From Variovorax sp. MHTC-1 (GTDB lineage: Bacteria > Pseudomonadota > Gammaproteobacteria > Burkholderiales > Burkholderiaceae_C): a DNA stretch of 64,000 nt. Under the pieces are notes generated by a model. The model searched no databases and was not told where the DNA came from. It saw only the letters and a program-made list of their open reading frames with translations. The stretch is taken from positions 1 through 64,000 of the forward strand of contig NZ_RWKI01000004.1 in assembly GCF_003984645.1 (NCBI RefSeq), in the 5' to 3' direction. Position numbers and translations under genes: made by a program. This document shows positions 36,486 to 50,512 of this stretch, piece after piece (within the stretch, counting starts at the first letter, position 1; every line of letters begins with the position of its first letter).

Positions 36486-36556
36486 GGCGCAGGCCGCATC
36501 CCTTTCCCAGCACCGCTCGTGGATCGAGCACCCACCGTCAAAAAAGGAGACACAGC

Positions 36557-37933
36557 ATGAAATTCAAGGCACTCATGATTCCCACGCTGGTCGCGCTGGG
36601 GCTCGCTGCCGCCGGCCAGGCCGCGGCACAGGAGAAACTCACCGTCTGGTGGGGCAAGGGCTTCTATAAGGCGGAAGACGACGCGCTGCTCTCCGCCATC
36701 AAGAAGTTCGAGGCCAAGAACCCGAAGATCAAGGTCGACCTGTCGCTCTATGCGCCGCAGGAAATGATTCCGAAGTCGGTGGCTGCGCTCGACGCCGGCA
36801 ATCCGCCCGACGTGGCCTACGGCGACGTCTACGACTTCCAGGTCACGGCCAAGTGGGCCTACGACGGCAAGCTCGAAGACGTGACCAGCATCCTCGACCC
36901 GATGCGTGCCAAGTTCGAGCCCGCGGCGCTGGCAACCACCTTCCTCTACAACGACGCCACCAAGAGCCGGGCCTACTACGCCTATCCGATCAAGCAGCAG
37001 ACCATGCACATCCAGTACTGGAAGGACATGCTGGCGGAGGCGGGCTTCAAGGAGAGCGACATCCCGACCGACTGGAAGGGCTACTGGAGCTTCTGGTGCG
37101 ACAAGGTGCAGGCCGGCTACCGCCAGAAGACCGGTACCCGCGTTTTCGGCACGGGCTTCCCGATGGGCGTGGATTCGAGCGACTCGTTCTACTCGTTCCT
37201 GACTTTCATGGATGCCTACAACGTGAAGCTGGTCAACGACGCGGGCAAGCTGACGGTCGACGACCCGGCGGTGCGCCAGGGCCTGATCAACGCGCTGACC
37301 GACTACACATCGGTCTATGCAAAGAACTGCACTCCGCCCTCGGCCACCAACTGGAAGGACCCGGACAACAACGTCGCCTTCCACAACAAGACCACGGTGC
37401 TCACCCACAACGCGACGATCTCGATCGCTGCCAAGTGGCTCGATGACTCCAACAATGCCAGCCTGACGGAAGAGCAGCGCGCCAATGCGAAGAAGAACTA
37501 CACCGAGCGCATCGCTACCGCCGGCTTCCCCAACAAGCCCGACGGCTCCAAGATGGTGTACCGCGCAGCCGTGAAGACCGGCGTGATATTCAAGGATTCC
37601 AAGAACAAGGAGGCCGCGAAGAAATTCGTTGCCTTCATGCTCGACGACGCCAATCTCACGCCCTACGTCGAAGGCTCGCTCGGTCGCTGGTTCCCTGTGA
37701 CCAAGGCGGCGCAGCAAAGCCCGTTCTGGAAGCAGGACCCGCATCGCACGGCGGTCTACAACCAGTTCATGGCCGGCACCACGCCCTTCGAATTCACCAA
37801 GAACTACAAGTTCACGGTGCTCAACAATGAGAACGTGTGGGCCAAGGCGATGAACCGCATCCTCAGCGAGAAAGTGCCGGTGGAAAAGGCCGCGGACGAG
37901 ATGATCGCGCGCATCAAGGCGGTTGCGGGCTGA
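36557..37933 (+). CDS. Sugar ABC transporter periplasmic binding protein
   Basis: 458 residues of extracellular solute-binding family 1. A signal peptide ends near AGQAAAQ, followed by KLTVWWGKGFYKAEDDALLSAIKKFEAKNPKIKVDLSLYAPQEMIPKSVAALDAGNPPDVAYGDV, typical of MalE/UgpB-like proteins. Ribosome site AAAGGAGA 6-7 bp upstream. It is longer than MalE (about 396), which suggests a larger or substituted ligand, but the sugar is not identifiable. First of a four-gene importer (36557-40828). Confidence 0.9.
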   Translation: MKFKALMIPTLVALGLAAAGQAAAQEKLTVWWGKGFYKAEDDALLSAIKKFEAKNPKIKVDLSLYAPQEMIPKSVAALDAGNPPDVAYGDVYDFQVTAKWAYDGKLEDVTSILDPMRAKFEPAALATTFLYNDATKSRAYYAYPIKQQTMHIQYWKDMLAEAGFKESDIPTDWKGYWSFWCDKVQAGYRQKTGTRVFGTGFPMGVDSSDSFYSFLTFMDAYNVKLVNDAGKLTVDDPAVRQGLINALTDYTSVYAKNCTPPSATNWKDPDNNVAFHNKTTVLTHNATISIAAKWLDDSNNASLTEEQRANAKKNYTERIATAGFPNKPDGSKMVYRAAVKTGVIFKDSKNKEAAKKFVAFMLDDANLTPYVEGSLGRWFPVTKAAQQSPFWKQDPHRTAVYNQFMAGTTPFEFTKNYKFTVLNNENVWAKAMNRILSEKVPVEKAADEMIARIKAVAG

Positions 37934-38024
37934 GCGTTTCAAGGGTTCGGCCGCGGCTCGGCGCCGTGGCCGTCCACCCCTCCATCATCTTCTCCGCTTG
38001 AACCACATCGGGGTGAACTGAACC

Positions 38025-38894
38025 ATGACTCAAGCTGTCAGCACATTGCCGCACGTTGCGGCGCCGGCGTCCCGCGGCCTTTCCCGCTGGGAATTCTGGG
38101 GGCGCCTGTTCGTCGTGCCCTACCTGCTGGTGTTCGTCGTGTTCGTGCTGTACCCGGTGGGCTACGGCCTGTGGCTGGCCCGGCACCCGGCCAGCTACTC
38201 CAAGCTGTTCGACGACCCGATCTTTTTCCGCAGTGCCGTCAACACCATCGTTTTCCTGGTGGTGGCGATCAATCTCAAGATGGTCGCCGCGCTGGTGCTG
38301 TCGGGCTTCTTCATCAAGACGCGCTGGTGGATCAAGGCGCTCTCGGTGCTCTTCATCCTGCCCTGGGCGGTGCCCTCGATTCCGACCATCCTGTCGGTGC
38401 GCTTCATGCTCAATCCGGAGTGGGGCGTCATCAACTCGGTGATCTTCCGCCTCACGGGGCTCGACGGACCGAACTGGCTCAACGACCCGACGCTCGCGCT
38501 GTCGTTCTCGATGCTCATGCACATCTGGAAATCGCTGCCGTTCTGGACGCTGATCCTGGTGGCCGGGCGCCTGTCCATCCCGTCCGAGCAGTACGAAGCG
38601 GCCTCGGTCGATGGCGCGAGCAACTGGCAGAAATTCCGCTTCATCACCTGGCCGGCGATGCGCACGCTCTATGTCACGTCGACCATTTTGTCGGCCATCT
38701 GGACGCTGGGCGACTTCAACAGCGTCTACCTGCTCACGGGCGGCGGGCCGGCCGACCTCACGCACGTGCTGGCGACGCTGGGCATCCGCTACCTCCGGCT
38801 CGACCAGATGGACGTGGCCATGGCCTCGATCGTGGTCGCGTTGCCCCTCGTTCTGCCGCTGGTCTATTTCATGATGAAGAGGCTGTCCAAATGA
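38025..38894 (+). CDS. Sugar ABC transporter permease, MalF-like
   Basis: 289 residues with six hydrophobic segments. The EAA loop EQYEAASVDGASNWQKFRFITWPAM is the ATPase-docking signature of MalF-type permeases. It lies 91 bp after the binding protein and overlaps the next permease by 4 bp. The N-terminal MTQAVSTLPHVAAPASRGLSRWEF is a hydrophilic extension before the first helix. Confidence 0.93.
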   Translation: MTQAVSTLPHVAAPASRGLSRWEFWGRLFVVPYLLVFVVFVLYPVGYGLWLARHPASYSKLFDDPIFFRSAVNTIVFLVVAINLKMVAALVLSGFFIKTRWWIKALSVLFILPWAVPSIPTILSVRFMLNPEWGVINSVIFRLTGLDGPNWLNDPTLALSFSMLMHIWKSLPFWTLILVAGRLSIPSEQYEAASVDGASNWQKFRFITWPAMRTLYVTSTILSAIWTLGDFNSVYLLTGGGPADLTHVLATLGIRYLRLDQMDVAMASIVVALPLVLPLVYFMMKRLSK

Positions 38895-39742
38895 AGCGAT
38901 GGACCCTGCGCTCCGTCACCGCCGAAGCCAAGCTGCTGCTGATCGGCATCCCGGTGTTCCTGTGGACCATCATCCCGGTCTATCACATGTTCCTGTTCGC
39001 GATCTCGGAGCGCGATTCGGCCACCTCCGGCCGGCTGTGGCCCAAGAACCCGACGCTGCAGAACTTCGAGACCGTGTTCCAGCAGAAGCATTTCTATCTG
39101 TCGCACTTCTGGCAGCAGCTTGGCAACTCGCTTGTCATTGCGGTTGCGGTCGGACTGATCACGCTGATCGTGGCCACCACCGCCGCCTTCGCTATCAGCC
39201 GACTGCGGGTGCGGGGCGGGCGCACGGTGCTCAACATGGCCCTGTTCACCTACTTCATCCCGGCCGCCTTCCTGGCGGTGCCGATGTACAAGACGATGGC
39301 CAACTACGGGCTGCTCAACAACCAGTGGTCGCTGATTCTGGCGATGGTCACCATCGCCTCGCCCTACTGCATCTGGGTGCTCAAGCAGGCCTCGGACAAG
39401 CTGCCCTACGAGCTCGACGAGGCGGCGCGCATGGACGGCGCTACCCCAGTGCAGCTGTTTCGCCTGGTGTATTTGCCGCTGATGGTGCCCTCGATGGTGG
39501 CGGTGGGCACCTACGCGCTGCTGCTGGCCTGGAACGAATACCTCTACGCCTTCCTGCTGCTGTCGAACGAAACCGACATCACGCTCGGGGTGGCGCTGGG
39601 CAACTTCCTGGCGGCCGACGATTCGCCATGGGAATTGCTGATGGCTACCGGTTTCATCTATGCGCTGCCGCCGGCAGCGATTTACTACGCTTTCAAGCGC
39701 TACATGGTCGGCGGCCTGACGGCCGGCGCGGTCAAGAGCTAA
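38891..39742 (+). CDS. Sugar ABC transporter permease, MalG-like
   Basis: 283 residues, six helices. EAA loop ELDEAARMDGATPVQLFRLVYLPLMVPSM fits the MalG side. Its ATG overlaps the MalF-like stop. With the binding protein and MalK-like ATPase it makes a complete carbohydrate importer in the CUT1 family. Confidence 0.93.
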   Translation: MKRWTLRSVTAEAKLLLIGIPVFLWTIIPVYHMFLFAISERDSATSGRLWPKNPTLQNFETVFQQKHFYLSHFWQQLGNSLVIAVAVGLITLIVATTAAFAISRLRVRGGRTVLNMALFTYFIPAAFLAVPMYKTMANYGLLNNQWSLILAMVTIASPYCIWVLKQASDKLPYELDEAARMDGATPVQLFRLVYLPLMVPSMVAVGTYALLLAWNEYLYAFLLLSNETDITLGVALGNFLAADDSPWELLMATGFIYALPPAAIYYAFKRYMVGGLTAGAVKS

Positions 39743-39757
39743 GGGGAAACGAACAAC

Positions 39758-40828
<1,071 letters not shown>

Positions 40829-40985
40829 GCGCGGCGACCTGCCCATTGCTTGCTTCAATGGCCCCTATTGAGTCTTTGTATTTGGATATCGGCAGCATGT
40901 GGCGTAGATTGGCGAGGCGCCGCTGCACCAGCAGCGACGGTTCCACTTGCCTGCTGCCTAGCCAAATCCAACCAAGGAGATAGCC

Positions 40986-41408
40986 ATGGAGTTGAAAGGA
41001 TCGAGGACCGAGCAGAACCTGAAGGACGCCTTTGCAGGCGAATCGCAGGCCAACCGGCGCTACCTTTACTTCGCGAACAAGGCCGACATCGAAGGCCAGA
41101 ACGATGTGGCGGCGCTGTTCCGCTCCACCGCCGAAGGCGAAACCGGCCATGCGCACGGCCACCTGGAATTCCTGGAGCACGGTTCGGGCGACCCGGCCAC
41201 GGGACTGCCGATCGGCGACAGCCGCCTGAACCTGCAGGCCGCCGTGGCGGGTGAAACTCACGAGTACACCGACATGTACCCCGGCATGGCCAGGCAGGCG
41301 CGCGAAGAAGGCTTCGACGAGATCGCCAACTGGTTCGAGACGCTGGCCAAGGCCGAGCGCTCGCACGCCAACCGCTATACCAAGGCGCTGGACGCGCTGG
41401 CCGACTGA
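40986..41408 (+). CDS. Rubrerythrin-type diiron protein without rubredoxin domain
   Basis: 140 residues. A four-helix ferritin-like bundle with the diiron pattern [33 protein letters not shown] and AERSHANRY. The C-terminal rubredoxin domain of classical rubrerythrin is absent. Strong ribosome site AAGGAG before the ATG. It leads a three-gene operon with the Fe-S protein (27 bp downstream) and DUF3501. The likely role is hydrogen-peroxide reduction or protection of Fe-S proteins; partner electron donor not proven. Confidence 0.9.
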   Translation: MELKGSRTEQNLKDAFAGESQANRRYLYFANKADIEGQNDVAALFRSTAEGETGHAHGHLEFLEHGSGDPATGLPIGDSRLNLQAAVAGETHEYTDMYPGMARQAREEGFDEIANWFETLAKAERSHANRYTKALDALAD

Positions 41409-41435
41409 TTCGGCGTAGGCGCCTGGCGCCGCCTC

Positions 41436-42788
41436 ATGACGAATCGAGAAGGCAATCTCGAGGCTCCGACACGCCATCCGGTGGATTGGAAGAGCCCAGA
41501 GTTCTACGACTCCGTCTCCTGCGAGAAGGAGATGGAGCGGATCTTCGACATCTGCCACGGCTGCCGGCGCTGCGTGAGCCTGTGCCAGGCTTTCCCGACG
41601 CTCTTCGACCTGGTCGATGCCACCGAAGAGGGCGAGGTCCATGCCGTGTCCAAGAAGGACTTCGCGAGCGTCGTCGACCAGTGCTACCTGTGCGACCTCT
41701 GCTACATGACCAAGTGCCCCTACGTGCCGCCGCATCCGTGGAACGTGGATTTTCCGCACACCATGCTGCGCGCCAAGGCCATCAAGTTCAAGAGCGGCGG
41801 AGTCGCCGCCGGCGAGAAGCTGCTGGCCTCGACCGACGTGCACGGCCAGTTTGCCGGCATTCCTGTCGTGGTGCAGGCCGTCAATGCGCTGAACAAGACC
41901 AAGCCGGTGCGCAGGCTGCTCGACGGCGCGCTGCACGTGCACCCCAATGCCTGGCTGCCCGACCTGGCGACGAAGCGCTTCCGATGGAGCGCGCCCAAGG
42001 ATGGAACGGCCAAGCCGGTGGTGGACGGCGAGCGCGCGCCCGGCAAGGTCGCGATCTTCTCGACCTGCTACGTCAACTACAACGAGCCCGGCATCGGGCT
42101 GGACCTGATCAAGCTGCTCGAGCACAACGCCATCCCCTACACCGTGGTCGAGAAGGAGAGCTGCTGCGGCATGCCCAAGCTGGAGCTCGGCGATCTCGAC
42201 GGCGTGGCAAAGCACAAGGAGGCCAACATCCCGGTGCTCGCGAGATACGCGCGGGACGGCTATGCGATCCTGTCGGCGATTCCGTCGTGCACGCTGATGT
42301 TCAAGCAGGAGCTGCCCTTGCTCTTTCCCGACGACGCCGAGGTCAAGCTCGTGCAGCAGGCGATGTTCGACCCCTTCGAATACCTGATCGCGCGCCACAA
42401 GGACGGCTTGCTGAAAACCGACTTCAAGGCCGCGCTGGGCAAGGTGAGCTACCACATCCCCTGCCACGGCCGCGTGCAGAAGATCGGCCGCAAGACCGAG
42501 GAGATGTTCAAGCTGATTGGCCAGACGGTGGCGGTGCAGCTCAACACGGTCGAGCGCTGCTCGGGCCATGCCGGTACCTACGGCGTGAAGACGGCCACCC
42601 ATCCGGTCGCGATGAAGATCGGCAAGCCGGTGTTCAAGGCGATGGCGAAGGACGCGCCCGACTACATCAGTTCCGACTGCGCGCTGGCCGGCCACCACAT
42701 CGCGCAGGGCATGGCGCAAGACGCATTGCCGGCCGCCCCGCTGCAGCATCCGCTCAGCCTGGTGCGCAAGGCCTACGGTTTGGAGTGA
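41436..42788 (+). CDS. Fe-S oxidoreductase, GlpC/CCG-domain type, of the rubrerythrin operon
   Basis: 450 residues. Two ferredoxin-like clusters: Cys40-x2-Cys43-x2-Cys46-x3-Cys50 and Cys83-x2-Cys86-x2-Cys89-x4-Cys94. The C-terminal part has two cysteine-rich (CCG-type) domains (ESCCGMPK; IPCHGRVQ to DCALAGHH). This resembles GlpC and HdrD-like subunits but is not coupled here with a flavoprotein. Position between rubrerythrin and DUF3501 suggests that it passes electrons to the diiron protein. Confidence 0.9.
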   Translation: MTNREGNLEAPTRHPVDWKSPEFYDSVSCEKEMERIFDICHGCRRCVSLCQAFPTLFDLVDATEEGEVHAVSKKDFASVVDQCYLCDLCYMTKCPYVPPHPWNVDFPHTMLRAKAIKFKSGGVAAGEKLLASTDVHGQFAGIPVVVQAVNALNKTKPVRRLLDGALHVHPNAWLPDLATKRFRWSAPKDGTAKPVVDGERAPGKVAIFSTCYVNYNEPGIGLDLIKLLEHNAIPYTVVEKESCCGMPKLELGDLDGVAKHKEANIPVLARYARDGYAILSAIPSCTLMFKQELPLLFPDDAEVKLVQQAMFDPFEYLIARHKDGLLKTDFKAALGKVSYHIPCHGRVQKIGRKTEEMFKLIGQTVAVQLNTVERCSGHAGTYGVKTATHPVAMKIGKPVFKAMAKDAPDYISSDCALAGHHIAQGMAQDALPAAPLQHPLSLVRKAYGLE

Positions 42789-42790
42789 AC

Positions 42791-43369
42791 ATGGGCATCA
42801 CCCGCGACAGTCTGATGACGCTCGAGGCCTACGCGAAGATTCGCAAGAGCAGCACGCCGGAGTTCATCGCGCACCGCCGGCTGCGCACGGTGCCCCTGGG
42901 CGAGCATGTCAGCATCCAGTTCGAGGACGAAACGACCATCCGGCGCCAGATCCAGGAGATGCTGCACATCGAGAAGATCTTCGACGAAGAGGGCATCCAG
43001 AGCGAGATCGATGCCTATTCGGCGCTGGTGCCCGACGGCAGCAACTGGAAGGCGACCATGCTGATCGAATACCCCGACGTGCACGAGCGAAAGCGCGAAC
43101 TCGCCAGGCTCATCGGCATGGAGGACCGCGTGTTCGTCGAGGTCGAAGGCCACGGGCGCATCTACGCGATCGCCGACGAAGACATGGAGCGCGAGAACGC
43201 CGAGAAGACCTCGGCTGTCCACTTCGTGCGCTTCGAGTTCGGCGATGCCGCGCGCGCGGCGGTGCGTGCGGGCGCGAGCGTCAAGCTGGGCTGCGACCAC
43301 ACCAACTACCCGGCGCTCGCGAGCATCGCGCCGGAGACGCTGGCGAGCCTGGCGGGCGACTTGGCTTAG
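42791..43369 (+). CDS. DUF3501-family protein
   Basis: 192 residues, no known catalytic motif. It starts MGITRDSLMTLEAYAKIRKSSTPEFIAHRR and has the conserved VPLGEHVSIQFEDETTIRRQIQEMLHIEKI segment of the family, then VFVEVEGHGRIYAIADEDMERE. The start is 2 bp after the Fe-S gene stop. The rubrerythrin, Fe-S, DUF3501 order recurs in aerobic proteobacteria (from memory), but DUF3501 has no known function. Convergent with the nucleotidase gene (4-bp overlap). Confidence 0.85.
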   Translation: MGITRDSLMTLEAYAKIRKSSTPEFIAHRRLRTVPLGEHVSIQFEDETTIRRQIQEMLHIEKIFDEEGIQSEIDAYSALVPDGSNWKATMLIEYPDVHERKRELARLIGMEDRVFVEVEGHGRIYAIADEDMERENAEKTSAVHFVRFEFGDAARAAVRAGASVKLGCDHTNYPALASIAPETLASLAGDLA

Positions 43370-45186
43370 GGCGTCAGATTGGTGATCCGGTTGGTCGCCG
43401 GCGGCGCGAGCGGGCTGTTGGCCGCGATGTAGGCCTCGAGTGCATCCACGTCCTGGTCGCCGCCCAGCGAATCGGTGCCCTGGTTGAAGATGGTGAAATT
43501 GTCGCCGCCGGTGGCCAGGAAGCTGTTCATCGTCACGCGGTAGTTCGCCGCATCGGTCATCGCGGTGCCGTTGAGCGCCATGGCCGTGATGCGCGAGCCG
43601 GCCGGCTGCGCGAGGTTGTAGCTGTAGGTCAAGGATTTCGACGGCAGCAGCACGCGCGGCGAGGCCACCGTGTTGGTGCCGCTGTTGAACTGCTGCTCGA
43701 GCAGCGCCTTGATCTGCGCGCCTGTCATCGTCTTCACGACCAGGCTGTTGCCGAAGGGTTGCACGCTGAAGATCTGGCCGTAGCTCACGTCGCCGCTGGC
43801 GGCCGGCACCAGGTCGGCGCGCACGCCGCCCGGATTCATGAAGGCGATCTGCGCGCCGCCCTTGGCCGGCGCGGTGGTGGCGGCGAGCTGCGCATCGGCG
43901 ATCAGGTTGCCGAGCGCGTTCTCGCGCGAGGGTATGACCTGCGTGCGAGTCACCGGCCCCGAAAGCTGGCCCACCACGCGCTGCACGAGCGGGGCGGCCA
44001 CGGCGGCGTACTGCGAGATCAGCGCGGCGACCTCCTGGTTCTTGCCGAAAACGGGGTACTGGTCGGTGAGCGCCACGGTCGTGGCGCCGCTGGTGAAGGC
44101 CTCGCCCTGGACGATCACGTTGTCGGCCTTCTTGGCGGTGACCTTGCGCGTGCGCGTGTCGATGGTGATGTCGATGTCGGTCAGCAAGGTGCCGTACTGG
44201 CCCGCGCTGGTCAGCAGGAAAGGCTTGGCCGGGTTGGTCTTGCCGTAGTCGCAGATGTAGGGACGGTGCGTGTGGCCCGAGATCACCACGTCGACCTGCG
44301 CATCGAGCTTGTCGAGGATCGGCAGGATGTCGCCCGACAGCCCTGCGCAGCTCTTGTCGTTGTAGCCCACGGTGGTGGTGCCGCCTTCGTGGACGACGAC
44401 GACGATGGCATCTGCACCCTGCGACTTGAGCTGCGGGATCAGCGCGTTGGCCGTCTCCGCTTCGTCCGTGAAGTTCAGGCCTGCGACGCCCGAGGGCGTG
44501 ACGATGGTCGGCGTGCCCTTGAGCGTCATGCCGATGAAGCCCACCTTCACCGTCGCGCCGTCCTTGGTGAAGCTCTTGATGCCGGTCGCGGGGAACAGCG
44601 TGCTGCCGTCGCTCTTCACGGTATTGGCGGCCAGGAAGCCGAAGTTGGCGCCGGGGAAGGCCTTGTTCACGCGGCAGGGCTCGAGCGGCGTGTTCTTGGC
44701 GCAGCCGCCGTTCTTCATGCGCAGCAGTTCGGTCTGGCCCTTGTCGAATTCATGGTTGCCGACGGCGTTGAAGTCGATCTTCATCTGGTTCACCGCCTCG
44801 ATGGTCGGCTCGTCGAGGAAGAGCGCCGACACCAGTGGCGATGCGCCGATCATGTCGCCGGCCGAGACCACGGCGTTGTTCGGGTTCTTGGCCTTGAGCG
44901 ACGCGATGGCCGAGGCCATGTAGGCTGCGCCGCCGGCCGGCACCGCGACCGTGCCGCCGGCGGCAGCCGGCGCGGTGATCGACAGCCTGGGCGGCTCCAG
45001 GTTGCCGTGCAGGTCGTTGAAGCTGATGAGCTTCACGTCGATGCTGGCCGGCGTGCTCGGCGTGTCGGGACTGGCAGGTGGCGGAACAAAAGGAATGCCG
45101 CCCGAGCCGCCGCTGCCGCCGCAGGCGGAGAGCAGGGCGGCAGCGATCGCGCCGGCGAGCGCGGCGTGCTTCAACGAGATGTGCAT
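43366..45186 (-). CDS. 5'-nucleotidase/UshA-like lipoprotein phosphoesterase
   Basis: 606-residue secreted metallophosphoesterase. Lipobox LLSAC places the acylated Cys at residue 22, followed by a Gly/Pro-rich linker (GGSGGSGG, PPPASPDTPSTP). The catalytic domain has LISFNDLHGNLEPP, SAGDMIGASP, GNHEFDKG and ISGHTHRPY; the C-terminal 5'-nucleotidase domain includes NPGGVRADL and the substrate-binding PFGNSLV. It probably releases nucleosides and phosphate from external nucleotides. The start at 45186 is supported by AGAGGA before the ATG; a start 12 or 25 codons earlier is possible. Confidence 0.92.
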   Translation of the reverse strand: MHISLKHAALAGAIAAALLSACGGSGGSGGIPFVPPPASPDTPSTPASIDVKLISFNDLHGNLEPPRLSITAPAAAGGTVAVPAGGAAYMASAIASLKAKNPNNAVVSAGDMIGASPLVSALFLDEPTIEAVNQMKIDFNAVGNHEFDKGQTELLRMKNGGCAKNTPLEPCRVNKAFPGANFGFLAANTVKSDGSTLFPATGIKSFTKDGATVKVGFIGMTLKGTPTIVTPSGVAGLNFTDEAETANALIPQLKSQGADAIVVVVHEGGTTTVGYNDKSCAGLSGDILPILDKLDAQVDVVISGHTHRPYICDYGKTNPAKPFLLTSAGQYGTLLTDIDITIDTRTRKVTAKKADNVIVQGEAFTSGATTVALTDQYPVFGKNQEVAALISQYAAVAAPLVQRVVGQLSGPVTRTQVIPSRENALGNLIADAQLAATTAPAKGGAQIAFMNPGGVRADLVPAASGDVSYGQIFSVQPFGNSLVVKTMTGAQIKALLEQQFNSGTNTVASPRVLLPSKSLTYSYNLAQPAGSRITAMALNGTAMTDAANYRVTMNSFLATGGDNFTIFNQGTDSLGGDQDVDALEAYIAANSPLAPPATNRITNLTP

Positions 45187-45295
45187 GAAGGTCCTCTTCC
45201 CGGTGCGTGTGGTGATGACGCGCATGCTAGGAAGCGCCTGTGACGCAAGCGTGACCCGCACCGGCTCGACTCAGAGGGCCGATGACAGGCCCATG

Positions 45296-45319
45296 AAAAA
45301 GGGCGCCGAAGCGCCCCTT
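45296..45319 (-). terminator. Rho-independent terminator after rhlE
   Basis: Minus-strand reading: AAGGGGCGC, TTCG loop, GCGCCCTTTTT. The stem has six perfect GC-rich pairs plus weaker outer pairs and is followed by five T. It lies 17 bp beyond the rhlE stop and before the nucleotidase promoter region. Confidence 0.75.
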
Positions 45320-45336
45320 GTGCAGTGGTCGTGTGC

Positions 45337-47136
<1,800 letters not shown>

Positions 47137-47314
47137 TGAGTTCAACAAGCGCCTTACACGGCGCAGTGGTATTCGCCCGCTACGGCGTCTTGGCGACGTC
47201 GAGCCAGTAAAGGCGAATGAGGGTCAGGAGTGGGAGCCTGAAAGCCTTGAGATGGGCCTTCGTCGTCCCCGGCGGAGGGCCGGTGCTGCGGGCAACTGGA
47301 CCCGGCAACAGGCG

Positions 47315-48565
47315 TTATTGTCGCATGAGTCGGGTTTGCCCGCCTTCAGCCCGGCCGAGATAGACGAACATGCCGTGGATGGGCTCGCGCTGGTCCTCGC
47401 GTATCGGCGCGCGAACCAGCTGGACCAGTTCGAAGCCGTGCTGCATGGCCATCTCGCGCAGGTAGCGCTCGGAATGCGCATAGCGCAGGCTCGGCAGCAG
47501 TTCGAAATCGGTGCTTTCGTCGGCAGCGCGTTCGGCCGAAAAGCAGAAGAGCCCCTTCGCTTCCATCGCGCGGTCCAGCGCGGCGAAAACCGGCGCCAGG
47601 TCGCCCACATAGATGAAGACATCGGCAGCCGTGACCAGGTCGTAGCGTTCGTCCGTGCCTCGCAGGTAGTCCACGATGTCCGCGTGAACGAGGCGGTCGT
47701 AGAGGCCGAGGGCCCGTGCCTTGTCCATCATCTGGCTGGACAGGTCGACGCCTGCGAGCCGTTGCGTCATCGGCTTCAGCAACGGCGCGCAGAGCCCTGT
47801 TCCGCAGCCGAGGTCGAGGGCCGAGCGAAAAGGGCCGCGGTCCAATGCGGCCAGATGCCTGGCCAGCGTGCTGTGCGCGCGGTAGCCGAGCAGGCCCACC
47901 AGATGTGCATCGAATTGATCGGCGTAGTCGTCGAAAAGGGTCTCGACGTAGTGCGCCGGCGCCGTCGCCGGAACAGCCTGCGCAGAGACGGACGCCAGGT
48001 AGTAGCGGTGAAGTTCGGGATCGGCGCCGTGCGCCAGGGCTTGCCTGAAGGCGTCGGCAGCTTCCTCGTTGCGCTTCATTTCCCGCAGGATGCCGCCGCG
48101 ATTGCTCCAGGCCTGCGCCAGGGTGGGGTCCGCGGCCAGCGCGCGGTCATAGGAGGCGAGCGCCTGTTCGGGCCGATCCAGCGCCTGCAGCGTCTGGCCG
48201 TGGCGAAACCATGGTTCGGCGGGAGGCAGGGTGCCGAGCTGCAGCACCTTCTCATAGCCGGCCAATGCTTCGCGGTGGCGATTCAACAGGCCGAGCGCGG
48301 TGGCCTTGTGAAACCACGCGTCGACGTTGTCGGCCTCGAGCGCCAGCACTTGATCGGCCACCGCCAGGGCCTCTTGCGGGCGCGACAGCTCCAGCTGCGT
48401 GGCGGCGAGATTGATCAGGGTCGAGATGCGGCCCGGAAAGAGCGCGAGCGAAGCCATGAAGAGCTGCTCGGCGGCATCGAAGCGGGCTGTTTCGAAGGCC
48501 TTCAGCCCGTCGAAGAAGAGCTCTTTGGCCTGGTCGAAGGCATCGTGGGCGGGTGCGGCACACAT
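47315..48565 (-). CDS. TPR-repeat methyltransferase
   Basis: 416 residues. Residues 10-185 form about five TPR repeats (for example FDAAEQLFMASLALFPG, PEQALASYDRALAADPTLAQAWSNRGGILREMKR). Residues 200-416 are a class I methyltransferase with SAM motif LDLGCGTGLC (249-258), ADVFIYVGDL and a C-terminal strand. The TPR part probably recognises a protein substrate. The start at 48565 opens MCAAPAHD. A 12-bp direct repeat (GGCGGGTGCGGC at 48548 and 48567) flanks the start codon. Divergent from ettA. The space 47137-47314 towards rhlE holds no gene. Confidence 0.87.
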   Translation of the reverse strand: MCAAPAHDAFDQAKELFFDGLKAFETARFDAAEQLFMASLALFPGRISTLINLAATQLELSRPQEALAVADQVLALEADNVDAWFHKATALGLLNRHREALAGYEKVLQLGTLPPAEPWFRHGQTLQALDRPEQALASYDRALAADPTLAQAWSNRGGILREMKRNEEAADAFRQALAHGADPELHRYYLASVSAQAVPATAPAHYVETLFDDYADQFDAHLVGLLGYRAHSTLARHLAALDRGPFRSALDLGCGTGLCAPLLKPMTQRLAGVDLSSQMMDKARALGLYDRLVHADIVDYLRGTDERYDLVTAADVFIYVGDLAPVFAALDRAMEAKGLFCFSAERAADESTDFELLPSLRYAHSERYLREMAMQHGFELVQLVRAPIREDQREPIHGMFVYLGRAEGGQTRLMRQ

Positions 48566-48775
48566 AGGCGGGTGCGGCCGAGAATAGCAGCGCTTCGGGC
48601 CCCCGTTCAAGGAATCGAGCCCCTGCGTTAGACTTGGCGGCAAACCCCCGGTCGGAAACGCGCTGCAGCAGCAAGCGCCTGCCATGCAAGGCAGATTCGC
48701 ATCGATCCTCGCACAAGATCGTTGCCGGGTTTCCCGACCACCCCGAGCAGTCCCCATCACCGAACAGAGATAGAC

Positions 48776-50437
<1,662 letters not shown>

Positions 50438-50512
50438 CAATGCGCTGAAACGCCGCAACCGAGGCACACTTCCGCTTCCAGGTGGGCGCCCGGGGCGCCG
50501 GTAGGAGCGGAC

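Noticed and set aside
40843..40861. Stem CCATTG/CAATGG after the MalK-like gene as a terminator
   Set aside because: Only six pairs and no T-run; kept only as a remark.
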